This document shows positions 51,829-60,450 of a stretch of 64,000 bases of DNA, piece by piece. Position 1 is the first letter of the stretch; each line of letters starts with the position of its first letter. The notes below the pieces were generated by a model, which saw nothing but the letters and a program-made list of their open reading frames with translations, made no database searches and was not told the DNA's origin. The translations under genes and the position numbers were made by a program. The DNA lies in assembly GCA_039822045.1 (NCBI GenBank), contig JBCBMY010000006.1, forward strand, positions 62,001 through 126,000, read 5' to 3'. This DNA is from HLUCCA09 sp039822045. GTDB taxonomy: Bacteria; Pseudomonadota; Alphaproteobacteria; Rhodobacterales; Rhodobacteraceae.

Positions 51829-52152
51829 TCAAATCGTGCGTCCGAGGGGGCCGAGATCGAGGGCAAGCTCGCCCGGATCGAGGCCGAACGTGCGGGCCTG
51901 ATCGGCGATTGCGGCCTCGGCGCGCATCAGCGTGAGGCCCAGGCGCTCCTCCTGATCTTCGGTCAGGCTGCCGGCTTCGATCCGGCGGATGGCCTGCAGC
52001 TCCATCAACTGGCGCAGCATCTCCATCAGGCCCAGAACGAGGCGCGCCAGATCCTGTTCCACGGTTTCCGGATCGATCCGCACATTCCCGCTGCCGGCCA
52101 GCGCATCGATCATGGCGTCGGCCGCCGCGTGTGGCGTGTCAGTTTGGTTCAT
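51829..52152 (-). CDS. gvpK: Gas vesicle protein GvpK
   Basis: 107 residues. The GvpK core NVRIDPETVEQDLARLVLGLMEMLRQLMELQAIRRIEAGSLTEDQEERLGLTLMRAEAAI is clear. GvpK is an accessory assembly protein, probably cytosolic and helical. The ATG overlaps the previous gene's stop (ATGA). Confidence 0.96.
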   Translation of the reverse strand: MNQTDTPHAAADAMIDALAGSGNVRIDPETVEQDLARLVLGLMEMLRQLMELQAIRRIEAGSLTEDQEERLGLTLMRAEAAIADQARTFGLDPGELALDLGPLGRTI

Positions 52153-53033
52153 GCGTCCCGCTCCGCTGCACTAGGGCCGGTGGCCAATGGCCGACAGAAG
52201 CTCATCGGCGGCCACGGGCCGATCGCGCGGAGGGCCCCGTGTGCGATCCCGTCCCCCCCTAGGTCCGGTGGGGGCGGCAGAGCGCCGATCGCCCTGGCGA
52301 GCTGGTGCGACAGTCCGCCCGGCATGTCGCGGTCCGGCAAGAGTAATGCACCAAGTGCAATGGCGCCGGCCCCCGCCGGACGCGGGGCGATGTGGGCCAC
52401 GACAGGAGCCACTTGGGCCGCGAGCGTGTCGGCGAGCCTGCTGAGCCACGCCTCCCGCGCAGCGCACAGGGCCTCTCCGCTCCAATAGGTGTCGGCCCGG
52501 GCCCGGAGCCAGGTCCGTCCCGCGGCGCGCTCCGCCCCTGGCGTGTCGGCGCAAGCCACGTGAGGGTTATCCCTGGCGTGGCGCTGCGTTGGCGCGTCTG
52601 CGGGCTCTGGGTGGCGTGGACGAGGTCCGCGATCCGGTGCCGGATCGGAGCCTGGCCAGCGCGCAACGTCAGTGCCCGGCTCCCGGTGCGGTGCAGGTAC
52701 GTTCGGCGAGATCACCAGATGGATCTCCGGTCGGGGTGCGATGCGATGGAGGTCTTCCTCAAGCTGCTCGGCTGATGCCAGCACGGCCGAGCGTGCTGCG
52801 TCCAAAAGCAAGGGTCGCCGCGCGGGAAGTGGCAAAAGGTCGACGCCGTCGCCATGGAGCCTGGCGCATGTCGACAGTCGATGCCGGGCCGCGTGCATCC
52901 GCCAGTCCGGGGGGCCCGGGACCGTGACGAGCGCAATGCCGGGCGTACAGGTGATCAGGGTCAGTCCCAGGCCGGCCACGCGGCGGCGTGTCGTGGCATC
53001 CGGTCGGGCAAGGGCAATAGCATGCGCGGTCAT
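52149..53033 (-). CDS. Divergent GvpF/L-family protein
   Basis: 294 residues. The N-terminal part DLLPLPARRPLLLDAARSAVLASAEQLEEDLHRIAPRPEIHLVISP aligns in outline with the GvpF core, and the C-terminus ends GPWPPMSFCRPL as other family members end GPWPAYSF. The middle ~90 residues are Pro/Arg-rich and seem disordered. Fourth GvpF/L gene of the cluster. ATGA overlaps with gvpJ2 and gvpK. Confidence 0.72.
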   Translation of the reverse strand: MTAHAIALARPDATTRRRVAGLGLTLITCTPGIALVTVPGPPDWRMHAARHRLSTCARLHGDGVDLLPLPARRPLLLDAARSAVLASAEQLEEDLHRIAPRPEIHLVISPNVPAPHREPGTDVARWPGSDPAPDRGPRPRHPEPADAPTQRHARDNPHVACADTPGAERAAGRTWLRARADTYWSGEALCAAREAWLSRLADTLAAQVAPVVAHIAPRPAGAGAIALGALLLPDRDMPGGLSHQLARAIGALPPPPDLGGDGIAHGALRAIGPWPPMSFCRPLATGPSAAERDA

Positions 53034-53308
53034 TGTGGCGCGCCCGTTTCTGGCCGGACGCCGTCGGCCCCCTGTGTCGTCGCGGGCGGCGGTATGGGCG
53101 TCCGCGCCATCCGCTCGGGCGAGGCCAGCACCAGGTCGGCGCCGATAAAGACCAGATCGACATCGGCCACGGTCAGCCAGAGTTCCCCGCGAAGGACCAC
53201 GCCATGATCGAGAAGCCGGTCCAGCACCTCGACCAGCGCCACATCGCCGCCACGGATGGCGTCATCGGGCGACAGGAGTGGCACGCTCCCTCCGCCAAGG
53301 TCAGGCAC
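53030..53308 (-). CDS. gvpJ2: GvpA/J/M-family minor protein
   Basis: 92 residues with the GvpA-like fold VALVEVLDRLLDHGVVLRGELWLTVADVDLVFIGADLVLASPERM. Starts at GTG 53308: AGGAGG is 6 nt upstream, better than the ATG at 53362 that would extend through gvpF2. Minor wall or nucleation protein (GvpJ/M/S class). The C-terminal tail is Pro/Thr-rich. GTG choice is inference. Confidence 0.85.
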   Translation of the reverse strand: MPDLGGGSVPLLSPDDAIRGGDVALVEVLDRLLDHGVVLRGELWLTVADVDLVFIGADLVLASPERMARTPIPPPATTQGADGVRPETGAPQ

Positions 53309-54146
53309 GCGCGGCCTCCTGCGCCGGGCCGCGATCCTCCGTGCCGTGCGGATCTCCAGCACAGAAGCTGTAGGCCGGCCAGGGGCCGGACAAGACGAGC
53401 CGCAGACCGAGGGCCGCGGCCTCCGTCCCCTTCGCCGCGAATTGGGTCGAGAAGGTCGAGGCCGTCGCTCGCGGCACCAGAAGCGCCAGGTCGACGAGGC
53501 GATCCGGCCTGGCCTCCGACGCGGAAAGCGCCGTCACGTGTGGCGCAAGCTGTCGAACGAGCGCGTCCGTCCAGCCGCGCCGATCCTCGGCGGCACGTGC
53601 GCGTGCGTCCCGACGGTCGCGCCGCCGGGCAAGAAAGGCCCGCCCCGCGCCTGGCGGCGTCAGGTCACCTGGGACCGAACCGAGCACCGTGCGCGCGTCG
53701 TCCCCCGAGGTCTCAAGTCCGCTCTGTTGGGTCCGCGCACTTGGAATGCGCCCCCCCGGACCGCTTTGACCGCAGGCCGTCTCGCCCGCCGAAGACATCG
53801 GAGACAGAACCTGGATCTGCAGCCCGAACTCCACCTGCCCCTGGATCCTGTCCAGCCGGGATCGGTAATCCTCGGCCGCTTCGGCGACATGGTCGATCAG
53901 CGTTTCGACCCCCGAGAAGACCGCGCCAAACCGAACCGGCAGCACGTCTCCGCCGTCGGCATAGGCCACGAGGACGGCATTGTGGGCCAGCGCCGCTGCG
54001 GTCGCAGCTTTCTCAGATGTCGGGTCAAGGGCCGTCGGGGTGGCAAGGGCCACGAGCGTGTCGGCCGGCAGACGCAGATGCTTGGGCGCCTGGGCCGGGC
54101 GGGGCGTGCCGCGCGGAGCGAACCCGTGAAGAAGAAGCGCGGTCAT
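53301..54146 (-). CDS. gvpF2: GvpF/L-family gas vesicle protein
   Basis: 281 residues. Two-part fold: VLPVRFGAVFSGVETLIDHVAEAAEDYRSRLDRIQGQVEFGLQIQV and the C-terminal ALGLRLVLSGPWPAYSFCAG. The start at 54146 has GGAGGTGG; it overlaps the gvpL stop by 4 bp. Accessory protein that coats or nucleates vesicles in characterised systems. Confidence 0.9.
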   Translation of the reverse strand: MTALLLHGFAPRGTPRPAQAPKHLRLPADTLVALATPTALDPTSEKAATAAALAHNAVLVAYADGGDVLPVRFGAVFSGVETLIDHVAEAAEDYRSRLDRIQGQVEFGLQIQVLSPMSSAGETACGQSGPGGRIPSARTQQSGLETSGDDARTVLGSVPGDLTPPGAGRAFLARRRDRRDARARAAEDRRGWTDALVRQLAPHVTALSASEARPDRLVDLALLVPRATASTFSTQFAAKGTEAAALGLRLVLSGPWPAYSFCAGDPHGTEDRGPAQEAARA

Positions 54147-55231
54147 GCCACCTCCGCGAACTCTGGCGCAGCGGCCGCCGCGGCGGTGCCGTCCCGGTGA
54201 AACGTCAGCAAGGGAAGGTCCCGGCCGGGCGGGGCGTCGCCCAAACGCCCGGCCGCTGAGAGAAGCGAATGGGCCGCATCGATCTCGTCGAAGCCTATCC
54301 CCTCGTTGCCGCACCGGCTCGCTTTCAGGGCGCCTCGCCGTGCGCGTGCAAGCGCATCGACGTCAGCCAGATCGGCATCCGCAGCGATCCCGAGCGTCAC
54401 GCGGGCTTGATCAACGTCGCCTGTCTGGGCCAGCCGGATCCGCCCCAAAAGGAAGGACACGGCGGGGGCGGGCCCGATGAGCCGCAGGCGAAACCCGTCC
54501 GTCCAAATGTCGTCGATCGCCTGCAGCGCCGCGTCCAGTCGGGGCTGGGCCGCCTGCTCAACCAGCAGAACGAGGTTTAGGAGGCCGCCCGGCTCGGTTG
54601 GTAGGCGAAGGCTGTCGCCGGCCACGGCATCGAGGCTGGCGGCCGCCTCGTCTGATAGACGTCGCGCGAGCGCCGCGAGCGCCGTATCGACGTCGCCGGA
54701 ACCACCCGCGATGGGCCCGGCGGACTTTCGGCCTTGCCCCGCACCGCCAAGGTCCGAGAGTTCCGGGGCCTGCGCGAACCGGGTCGGCGCTCGCGCCACG
54801 TCCCAGTCCAGCATGCACTGGAACTGAGCCTGGCCGGCCACGCGGGCAAGCGCCTTCTCAATCTCGGGCGCATTGGCCACAGCAAGCGCGTCGAGGTCGA
54901 GCCCGGCGGCGGAGGTGCCGGGCGCCACGGGCAAGACAGCCCCGAACGGCATGAGCGCTTCCAGCCGGCACTGACGCAACAGCGCAGCGCGGGCGACGGC
55001 CTGACGGATCGCGGCCACGCTGCGCCGCCGCCCGGGGCCCGGCGGTGGCGGAGCCACGACGGCACGGAATGGCCCGGCCGGGAGGATGGCGCAGCCCTCC
55101 GGGATGGCAGGGGGCCGAGGGGCGGGCACCGCCTCGCCTTCGCCGGGCAGAAGCGCCACGAGTTCTCGGTGTGCAGCCCGCACGGGGCGACGCGCGCCGC
55201 CGATGCGGCGAAAAGGGGCGGCAAAGCTCAT
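54143..55231 (-). CDS. gvpL: GvpL-like protein with C-terminal J-like extension
   Basis: 362 residues. GvpF/L domain (about 30-260; MPFGAVLPVAPGTSAAGLDLDALAVANAPEIEKALARVAGQAQFQCMLDW and FRLRLIGPAPAVSFLLGRI) followed by about 100 further residues. The tail (VTLGIAADADLADVDALARARRGALKASR...FDEIDAAHSLLSAAGRLG) has the layout of a DnaJ-like domain (helix II, helix III with F-x-x-I-x-x-A) but lacks HPD, so cannot be a normal Hsp70 partner. Resemblance is by eye. ATGA overlaps both neighbours. Confidence 0.82.
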   Translation of the reverse strand: MSFAAPFRRIGGARRPVRAAHRELVALLPGEGEAVPAPRPPAIPEGCAILPAGPFRAVVAPPPPGPGRRRSVAAIRQAVARAALLRQCRLEALMPFGAVLPVAPGTSAAGLDLDALAVANAPEIEKALARVAGQAQFQCMLDWDVARAPTRFAQAPELSDLGGAGQGRKSAGPIAGGSGDVDTALAALARRLSDEAAASLDAVAGDSLRLPTEPGGLLNLVLLVEQAAQPRLDAALQAIDDIWTDGFRLRLIGPAPAVSFLLGRIRLAQTGDVDQARVTLGIAADADLADVDALARARRGALKASRCGNEGIGFDEIDAAHSLLSAAGRLGDAPPGRDLPLLTFHRDGTAAAAAAPEFAEVA

Positions 55232-57579
55232 GGCAGCGGGTCCTTCTGGGGGGCGTGTCCGGGTGACGGGTGCGCGCCTTGGTTTCGGTGGACGCCGGGG
55301 TCTGCAATCCGGTCGGCGGCGAGCCGGTCGGACCGTGCAGCCTGGGCGGCGACGGCCTGGACGAGATCGTCCTGGTGGATGGCGAAATCGGGATCGCCAC
55401 CAACGCCCGTGCCAAGCCCACGGGCCAGGGCGCGGCGAGCGGCGAGGGTCACCAAAGCGGCCAGATCGGCGGGTGTGGCGCCGTCGGTCTGCGCGGCGAT
55501 GGCTGCGATGTCGAGGTCCGCCTCCAGCGGTCGGCCGCGCAGATGCACCGCCAGCACATCGGCCCGGGCGGCCTCATCGGGCAGGCCGACGCTGACGACA
55601 AGATCGAAACGGCCGGGCCGGGTCAGCGCCGGGTCGATCGCCGCGGCCCGGTTCGTGGCCGCGAGGATCGCAATGCCGGTATTGTCTTCCAGCCCGTCCA
55701 TCTCTGTCAGGAGCTGCGCCACGATCCGGTCCATTGTGGCATCGCCGCGTCCGCGCCGCGGGGCCAATGCGTCGAGCTCGTCGAAGAAGAGAAGGGCCGG
55801 CGCGGTAAGCCGTGCGCGCCGGAACAGCGCCTCAAGCCCGCGTTCCGCTTCGCCAAGGAACTTTGACAGCAGACGCGCGGGGCGCACCGGGATGAAGTTC
55901 ATGCCCGATTCCGCGGCAAGCGCCCGCGCCAGCAGCGTCTTGCCCGTCCCCGGCGGACCCTCAAGGAGGATCCCGCGCGGCGCCGCAAGCCGCAGCCGGG
56001 CCAGCGCGTCGGGCCGGGTCAGCGGCCAGATCACCGCCTCCGTCAGCGCCGCCTTGGCCGAGTCGAGCCCTCCGACATCCGACCAGCGGGGCGGCGCGGC
56101 GTCGGTGCCATCGGCCCTCAGGGCCGACGGTCGCGTGCGCGCAAATCCGGCCTCAAGATCGGCCTGCGCGATCTCCAGCCTGTCCGCCGCAACGGCCTCG
56201 GTGCTGCCGGCGGCCTCACGCGCGCGGGCGAGCGCGGCGAGGCCGGCCTCGCGCGCCAGGGCCGCCAGATCGGCACCGACATAGCCGTGGGCCCGCGCCG
56301 CCAGACCCGTGAGGTCGGTATCGCCGGCCAGCGGCGCCCGGGCCAGATGAAGCGCCAGAATCTCGGCGCGGTCCTCCGGCCCCGGTGCGGGGAATGCAAT
56401 CTCCCGGTCGAAGCGCCCTGGTCGGCGCAGCGCCGGGTCCAGGGCGTCGGGCAGGTTGGTGGCGGCGATGGTGACGACGCGGTCGCGCGGTGAGAGCCCG
56501 TCGAGCAGGGTCAGAAGCTGCGCCACCACGCGCCGTTCCACCTGCTTTTCGCCCGACAAGCTCTCGCGGCGCGGCGCGATCGCATCGATCTCGTCGATGA
56601 AGACGATGGCCGGGGCGCGGGCAGCGGCGGCCTCGAACACGCCGCGGATCGCTTTTTCGCTTTCGCCGTAATGCTTCGAGACAATCTCGGGCCCGGCCAC
56701 GTGGAAGAACGCGGCGCGGCCATGCTCGGCCAGGGCCCGCGCGAGGAGCGTCTTGCCCGAGCCCGGCGGCCCTGTGAAGAGAATGCCCCGCGGCGGGGCG
56801 AGACCGAGCCGCTCGAACAGATCGGGGCGCGACAGCGGCAGGTCCACCATCTCCTGGACCGCGGCAACTTGCGGCCCGAGCCCGGCGATCCCGGGATAGC
56901 TCGGCAGATCCGGCGGATCTAGGCGCAGGCGCGTCTCGGGGCCGACCTGCCCGGCCGGCCCCGGAGAGAGTTCAGCCACGCGCAGGCGGAGCGTCCCCGC
57001 CCCCGGCAGGGTAAGCGTCAGCCGGTCGCCCGTTGTCAGAGTGACGTCGCGGAGGGCTGTCGCCAGCTCGTTCGCGCCCTTTGGCGCCGGGTCGGAGATC
57101 AGGCGCATCTCGTCGAGAACCGGCAGGGAGGCGGGGGCAATCTCCACCGCCATGCCCCAGCGGGCGCCGGCATTCGCGGCAACGGCCGGGTCGGCGCCGA
57201 TCCCCCTCGCTTCCGCAGCCTGCCACGCCGCCGACGCGGCATCGCGCGCTTCGCCTGATGCGTCCATCTCACACCGCGCGTCACCGGTCGGCTGCGGTTG
57301 GGCCGGCGCGCCGTCTGGGCCCGCATCGGCGGGGCGTGCGGGCAGTGGGTCTCCGCCCCCTCCGGTCCGCCCCGCAGCTCCGGGGCCGGGTGGGGTGCCC
57401 GTGCCGCTCGGGCTGCGCCGCGGCAGCACGCGGGCGTGGGTCGTCCGGCTCCCCGTGAGCGAAACGGTGTCGCCCGGGCGGAGGCCCAGGGCCAGCATGT
57501 CGGCCGCGGCCAGGCGCACGAGGCTTCGTCCTGCATCGGCCGAGGGCGCCGGCGTCAGCGACAGGCGCCGCGCGCTCAT
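55228..57579 (-). CDS. Cdc48/VAT-like double AAA+ ATPase
   Basis: 783 residues: N-terminal domain (with a Pro/Gly-rich 90-residue insertion) and two AAA modules. Module 1: Walker A GPPGSGKT (near 271), Walker B IVFIDEIDAIAPRR; module 2: Walker A GPPGTGKT (near 541), Walker B LLFFDELDALAPRRG. Arg fingers are present (RRPGRFDREI and TRPGRFDLVV). Cdc48-type unfoldases occur in some gas-vesicle clusters and probably remodel Gvp proteins or assembly intermediates. Coupled to gvpG upstream and gvpL downstream by ATGA. Confidence 0.93.
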   Translation of the reverse strand: MSARRLSLTPAPSADAGRSLVRLAAADMLALGLRPGDTVSLTGSRTTHARVLPRRSPSGTGTPPGPGAAGRTGGGGDPLPARPADAGPDGAPAQPQPTGDARCEMDASGEARDAASAAWQAAEARGIGADPAVAANAGARWGMAVEIAPASLPVLDEMRLISDPAPKGANELATALRDVTLTTGDRLTLTLPGAGTLRLRVAELSPGPAGQVGPETRLRLDPPDLPSYPGIAGLGPQVAAVQEMVDLPLSRPDLFERLGLAPPRGILFTGPPGSGKTLLARALAEHGRAAFFHVAGPEIVSKHYGESEKAIRGVFEAAAARAPAIVFIDEIDAIAPRRESLSGEKQVERRVVAQLLTLLDGLSPRDRVVTIAATNLPDALDPALRRPGRFDREIAFPAPGPEDRAEILALHLARAPLAGDTDLTGLAARAHGYVGADLAALAREAGLAALARAREAAGSTEAVAADRLEIAQADLEAGFARTRPSALRADGTDAAPPRWSDVGGLDSAKAALTEAVIWPLTRPDALARLRLAAPRGILLEGPPGTGKTLLARALAAESGMNFIPVRPARLLSKFLGEAERGLEALFRRARLTAPALLFFDELDALAPRRGRGDATMDRIVAQLLTEMDGLEDNTGIAILAATNRAAAIDPALTRPGRFDLVVSVGLPDEAARADVLAVHLRGRPLEADLDIAAIAAQTDGATPADLAALVTLAARRALARGLGTGVGGDPDFAIHQDDLVQAVAAQAARSDRLAADRIADPGVHRNQGAHPSPGHAPQKDPLP

Positions 57580-57809
57580 GACTTCGCCGCCTTCAGCCGC
57601 TGAAGAAGCATCAGCTCTGCGTCTTCAAACGCCTCCTCGCTGATCCGCCCGGCCTCAAGCTCTTGCTCTAGCGCGGTAAGGGCTCTGCGGATCGCGGCCG
57701 GGTCGGTCCACTCCGCCTCCGCTGCCTCGTGGATCTTGCCGGCGATCCACAAGGCGCCGCCGGCCGGGGCCGAGATCGGAAGGCTGAGGATCCGCGTCAG
57801 CAGCCCCAT
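57576..57809 (-). CDS. gvpG: Gas vesicle protein GvpG
   Basis: 77 residues, helical. MGLLTRILSLPISAPAGGALWIAGKIHEAAEAEWTDPAAIRRALTALEQELEAGRISEEAFEDAELMLLQRL matches GvpG, with the conserved LEEGRISEEEFE element. Accessory protein. Starts 1 nt after the gvpF stop; overlaps the AAA gene by 4 bp. Confidence 0.93.
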   Translation of the reverse strand: MGLLTRILSLPISAPAGGALWIAGKIHEAAEAEWTDPAAIRRALTALEQELEAGRISEEAFEDAELMLLQRLKAAKS

Positions 57810-57810
57810 C

Positions 57811-58626
57811 TCACGCAGCCTCGCGCCCGGCCGAAGGAGCGAGGGCCAAGTCGACGAAATGGAAGGCCGGGACCGGGCCGACAAGGCGGATCGCCGGCTC
57901 GGCGCCCGGCGCGAAATCAAGCGCGGCCGCGGCCCGTTCCACGGTCGCGGCCAGATCGTCGGCGGCGCCCGCTGGAACCAGGCACTCGGCCCGCAGAAGC
58001 TCGCAATCGTCCTCCGGCGCGCGCAGGACATGGTCGGTCACCGCGCCGGCCAACTCGCGGATCAGGGCCGACTGTGCCCGCGTGCGGCGGCGCTCGAGCG
58101 CTTCGGCAACCGCGCGCCCGAGCTCGATCCGGTCGAAATGCCCCTCGGCACCGCGGCCCATGAGCCGGTCCCGCGCGGCGGCAAGCGCAGGTTCAGCGGC
58201 CAATACGGCGTCTAGGGCGGCCGCGCGGGGCACGCTGACGCGCAGACCAAGCTCGACCTGGCCGGCCAGATGGTCGAACCGGGCCGCGATCGCCTCGGCG
58301 TGACTGGCCAGCATGGCCGAGAGGGTGGCCATGTCTTCGGCCACCAGACCAAAGCGCATCGGCAGGACGGTGCCGTACGCCATGGCCGTCTCCAGCACGC
58401 GGGTATGGGCGAGCATGCGGCGGCGTGTCTGCAATATCTCGCTGCCGTCATGGCCGCCGGCAATGATGGCCGCAATCCCCAGATCTCGCAGCTCCGGCGC
58501 GCCGTTGGTCGCGCCCTTGACCTCAAAGAGCGCGCGTTCCAGATCCGGGCCCGACCCCCGGAAGAGCCCGTAGAGGTAGAGCCCCGGCAGTCCCTCCGGG
58601 GCCTGTCCCTGAGACCCAGCGCTCAC
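57811..58626 (-). CDS. gvpF: Gas vesicle protein GvpF
   Basis: 271 residues. Family core GLYLYGLFRGSGP near the start, VLPMRFGLVAEDMATLSAMLASHAEAIAARFDHLAGQVELGLRVSV and C-terminal AIRLVGPVPAFHFVDL. Start is GTG 58626, which overlaps the gvpH stop (GTGA); longer starts are in the opposite-strand-like basic region. Accessory protein at the vesicle gas face or in nucleation. Confidence 0.93.
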   Translation of the reverse strand: MSAGSQGQAPEGLPGLYLYGLFRGSGPDLERALFEVKGATNGAPELRDLGIAAIIAGGHDGSEILQTRRRMLAHTRVLETAMAYGTVLPMRFGLVAEDMATLSAMLASHAEAIAARFDHLAGQVELGLRVSVPRAAALDAVLAAEPALAAARDRLMGRGAEGHFDRIELGRAVAEALERRRTRAQSALIRELAGAVTDHVLRAPEDDCELLRAECLVPAGAADDLAATVERAAAALDFAPGAEPAIRLVGPVPAFHFVDLALAPSAGREAA

Positions 58627-59312
58627 GCCGCGTCCCCAAGCCCGAAGGCGATCTCGAGCACGCCGTTGCGCAGAACGATCACCATATCCGAGAGGTCTGC
58701 CGCGTCCGGCAGGGCGTGGCGGGCACGGTAGCGCCGCGCCCCGGTCGTGGTGATCGTGACCGACCCGTCCGCGCAACTCACGTCGACCTCGGGCAAGGTC
58801 ACGCCGGGGAGATCGGCGCAAAGAAACCATCGGCCCTCGGCCTCATAGCTCTCCAGATGGGCCTCGCGCGTTTGGGCCGGGTCGGGCGAGGGATCGTTCG
58901 CGGCTCCTGCGCCTGAATCCATCGCCGGGGTGTTGCCCGTCGCGGAGCCCGTCGCGTTCGGGCTGTGGTCGCCGGCCGTCGCAGCGGCCTCCTGGCCGGG
59001 GTTGACCGGTTGGGCCGGGTCGCGCTCGCCGGGACGGCCGGACGCGGCCGATCCCCTGTCTCTCCGCCGCGCGCCGGGATGCGCCGCTCCGGCCTCGAGA
59101 CCGCCCATGCGCACCCGGATCCCGGTCTCTGCGCGAAGCGGGCCGCGTGCCGTCTGGACCTCGTGGTCGCGGCGGAACTCCGCCGTCTCGCCGCTGTCGA
59201 GGCGCTCGAGCATCTCGCCCAATGTGCCGCCAAGCTTGCCCAGGAGCCCGTCGAGCCTCAAATCGAGGTCGGCCATGGTTTCCTCGATCTTGCGTCGTTT
59301 GTCTTCGGCCAT
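58623..59312 (-). CDS. gvpH: Gas vesicle protein GvpH (Hsp20-like)
   Basis: 229 residues. N-terminal GvpH-like segment MAEDKRRKIEETMADLDLRLDGLLGKLGGTLGEMLERLD, a low-complexity linker of about 80 residues, and a C-terminal small-heat-shock (alpha-crystallin) domain: GRWFLCADLPGVTLPEVDVSC, VTITTTGARRYRARHALP and NGVLEIAFG. Likely a chaperone for GvpA. The gap of 213 bp before it contains no recognised gene. Confidence 0.88.
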   Translation of the reverse strand: MAEDKRRKIEETMADLDLRLDGLLGKLGGTLGEMLERLDSGETAEFRRDHEVQTARGPLRAETGIRVRMGGLEAGAAHPGARRRDRGSAASGRPGERDPAQPVNPGQEAAATAGDHSPNATGSATGNTPAMDSGAGAANDPSPDPAQTREAHLESYEAEGRWFLCADLPGVTLPEVDVSCADGSVTITTTGARRYRARHALPDAADLSDMVIVLRNGVLEIAFGLGDAA

Positions 59313-59525
59313 CGCGGATCCTCCGTCGTGATGTCTGGTCGTCGCGGGCGCGCCGGCGCTGCGGCTCGGCCCCGTGGTTCATTGGGCTGCGCGCGCGGTG
59401 GCGCCCGCCTGCGGTCGTGCCGCCGCGGCTGGCGGCGCTTGCGGGTCTGCTCCTGGTCCGGGGTCTGCCGGGCCGGCGATGCCCGATCCGGCCCGTGCCC
59501 CAGATCGGCCGGACGCCGGCGCGGC

Positions 59526-59837
59526 CTAGCTTGCAAGGGCCTCCAGTCGTGCTTCGAGCGCGCTGAGGCGCGCCTTCAGATCGTCATTCTCGCGGGTCAG
59601 CGCGTCGGTGTCGGCGGACAGCCGCGGGTCGGCCTCCCACCAGTTGATCCCCATCTCCTTTGCCTTGTCGACGGTCGCGATCAGCAGGCGCAGGCGGATC
59701 GTCAGCAGTTCGATGCCCACAAGCGACACCGACACGTCCCCGGCAATCACCACCCCCTTATCGAGGATGCGCTCCAGCACATCGGCCAGCCCGTCGGGCC
59801 GCATCGGCCCGCGCATCTCAAACCCGCTCGCGCTCAC
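59526..59837 (-). CDS. gvpJ: Gas vesicle protein GvpJ
   Basis: 103 residues, GvpA-family: RPDGLADVLERILDKGVVIAGDVSVSLVGIELLTIRLRLLIATVDKAKEMGINWW, followed by a coiled-coil tail (TRENDDLKARLSALEARLEAL). The tail and WW favour GvpJ over GvpA. ATGA overlap with gvpO. Confidence 0.93.
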   Translation of the reverse strand: MSASGFEMRGPMRPDGLADVLERILDKGVVIAGDVSVSLVGIELLTIRLRLLIATVDKAKEMGINWWEADPRLSADTDALTRENDDLKARLSALEARLEALAS

Positions 59838-60205
59838 CCGCCAAGGCCCTCTTCGCGCCGATATCGGCTGCGGCGGGCAAAGCCCGTGACCGCGCCGTCC
59901 GCGGACAGGCGCACCTCGTGCGCAGCCAGCAGGTCGTTCTCGCCCATCCGCGCAGGGCTTTCGATGACCTCGACCACGATTCGCCAGCCGCCGGACGGGT
60001 CTGCCCCGCTGTCGGCGATGCCGTCGATGGGCAGGCCGGTCACCTCCTCAACCGTCCGCCGCGCAAGTGCGAGCGCATCGGCAAAGTGCAACGGCGCCGC
60101 GGCGTCGGCCTGCCATTCCGCGACACCGTCGCCCGGGTTGGAGAGCTCGGCGGTCGTTCCCTTGGCGGATGCTGAGCCGGCGGCCGCCCCGGGGACGCCA
60201 CTCAC
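59834..60205 (-). CDS. gvpO: Gas vesicle protein GvpO
   Basis: 123 residues. GvpO core FADALALARRTVEEVTGLPIDGIADSGADPSGGWRIVVEVIESPARMGENDLLAAHEVRLSADGAVTGFARRSRYRRE is clear, with the first ~35 residues disordered. Essential accessory protein in haloarchaeal systems. ATGA with both neighbours. Confidence 0.94.
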   Translation of the reverse strand: MSGVPGAAAGSASAKGTTAELSNPGDGVAEWQADAAAPLHFADALALARRTVEEVTGLPIDGIADSGADPSGGWRIVVEVIESPARMGENDLLAAHEVRLSADGAVTGFARRSRYRREEGLGG

Positions 60206-60450
60206 GATCTCTCTCCCTTGGCACCCGACTTCGAAAGACGACGCATCAGCGCCTCTGCCCGCCGGCTGCCCTCGCCGAGCGCGGTGCGGGCGCGGGCGGC
60301 GCGCCCCTCCAACTGGTCGAGTTCACGGCGCAGGCGCTCGCCGTCGAATTCGAGCCGAACCAGTTCGATGGCAGCATCGGTCCGCGATCGGGATCCATTG
60401 CGGAGGGTGCTCGATGGGCGCCTGGTGGGCAGATGTGGCGGGGCCTTCAT
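60202..60450 (-). CDS. Small coiled-coil protein of the gvp cluster
   Basis: 82 residues; N-terminal 25 basic, then a long charged helix AIELVRLEFDGERLRRELDQLEGRAARARTALGE. No family recognised. Overlaps gvpN and gvpO by 4 bp (ATGA), so it is certainly translated with them; likely a cluster-specific accessory. Confidence 0.82.
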   Translation of the reverse strand: MKAPPHLPTRRPSSTLRNGSRSRTDAAIELVRLEFDGERLRRELDQLEGRAARARTALGEGSRRAEALMRRLSKSGAKGERS

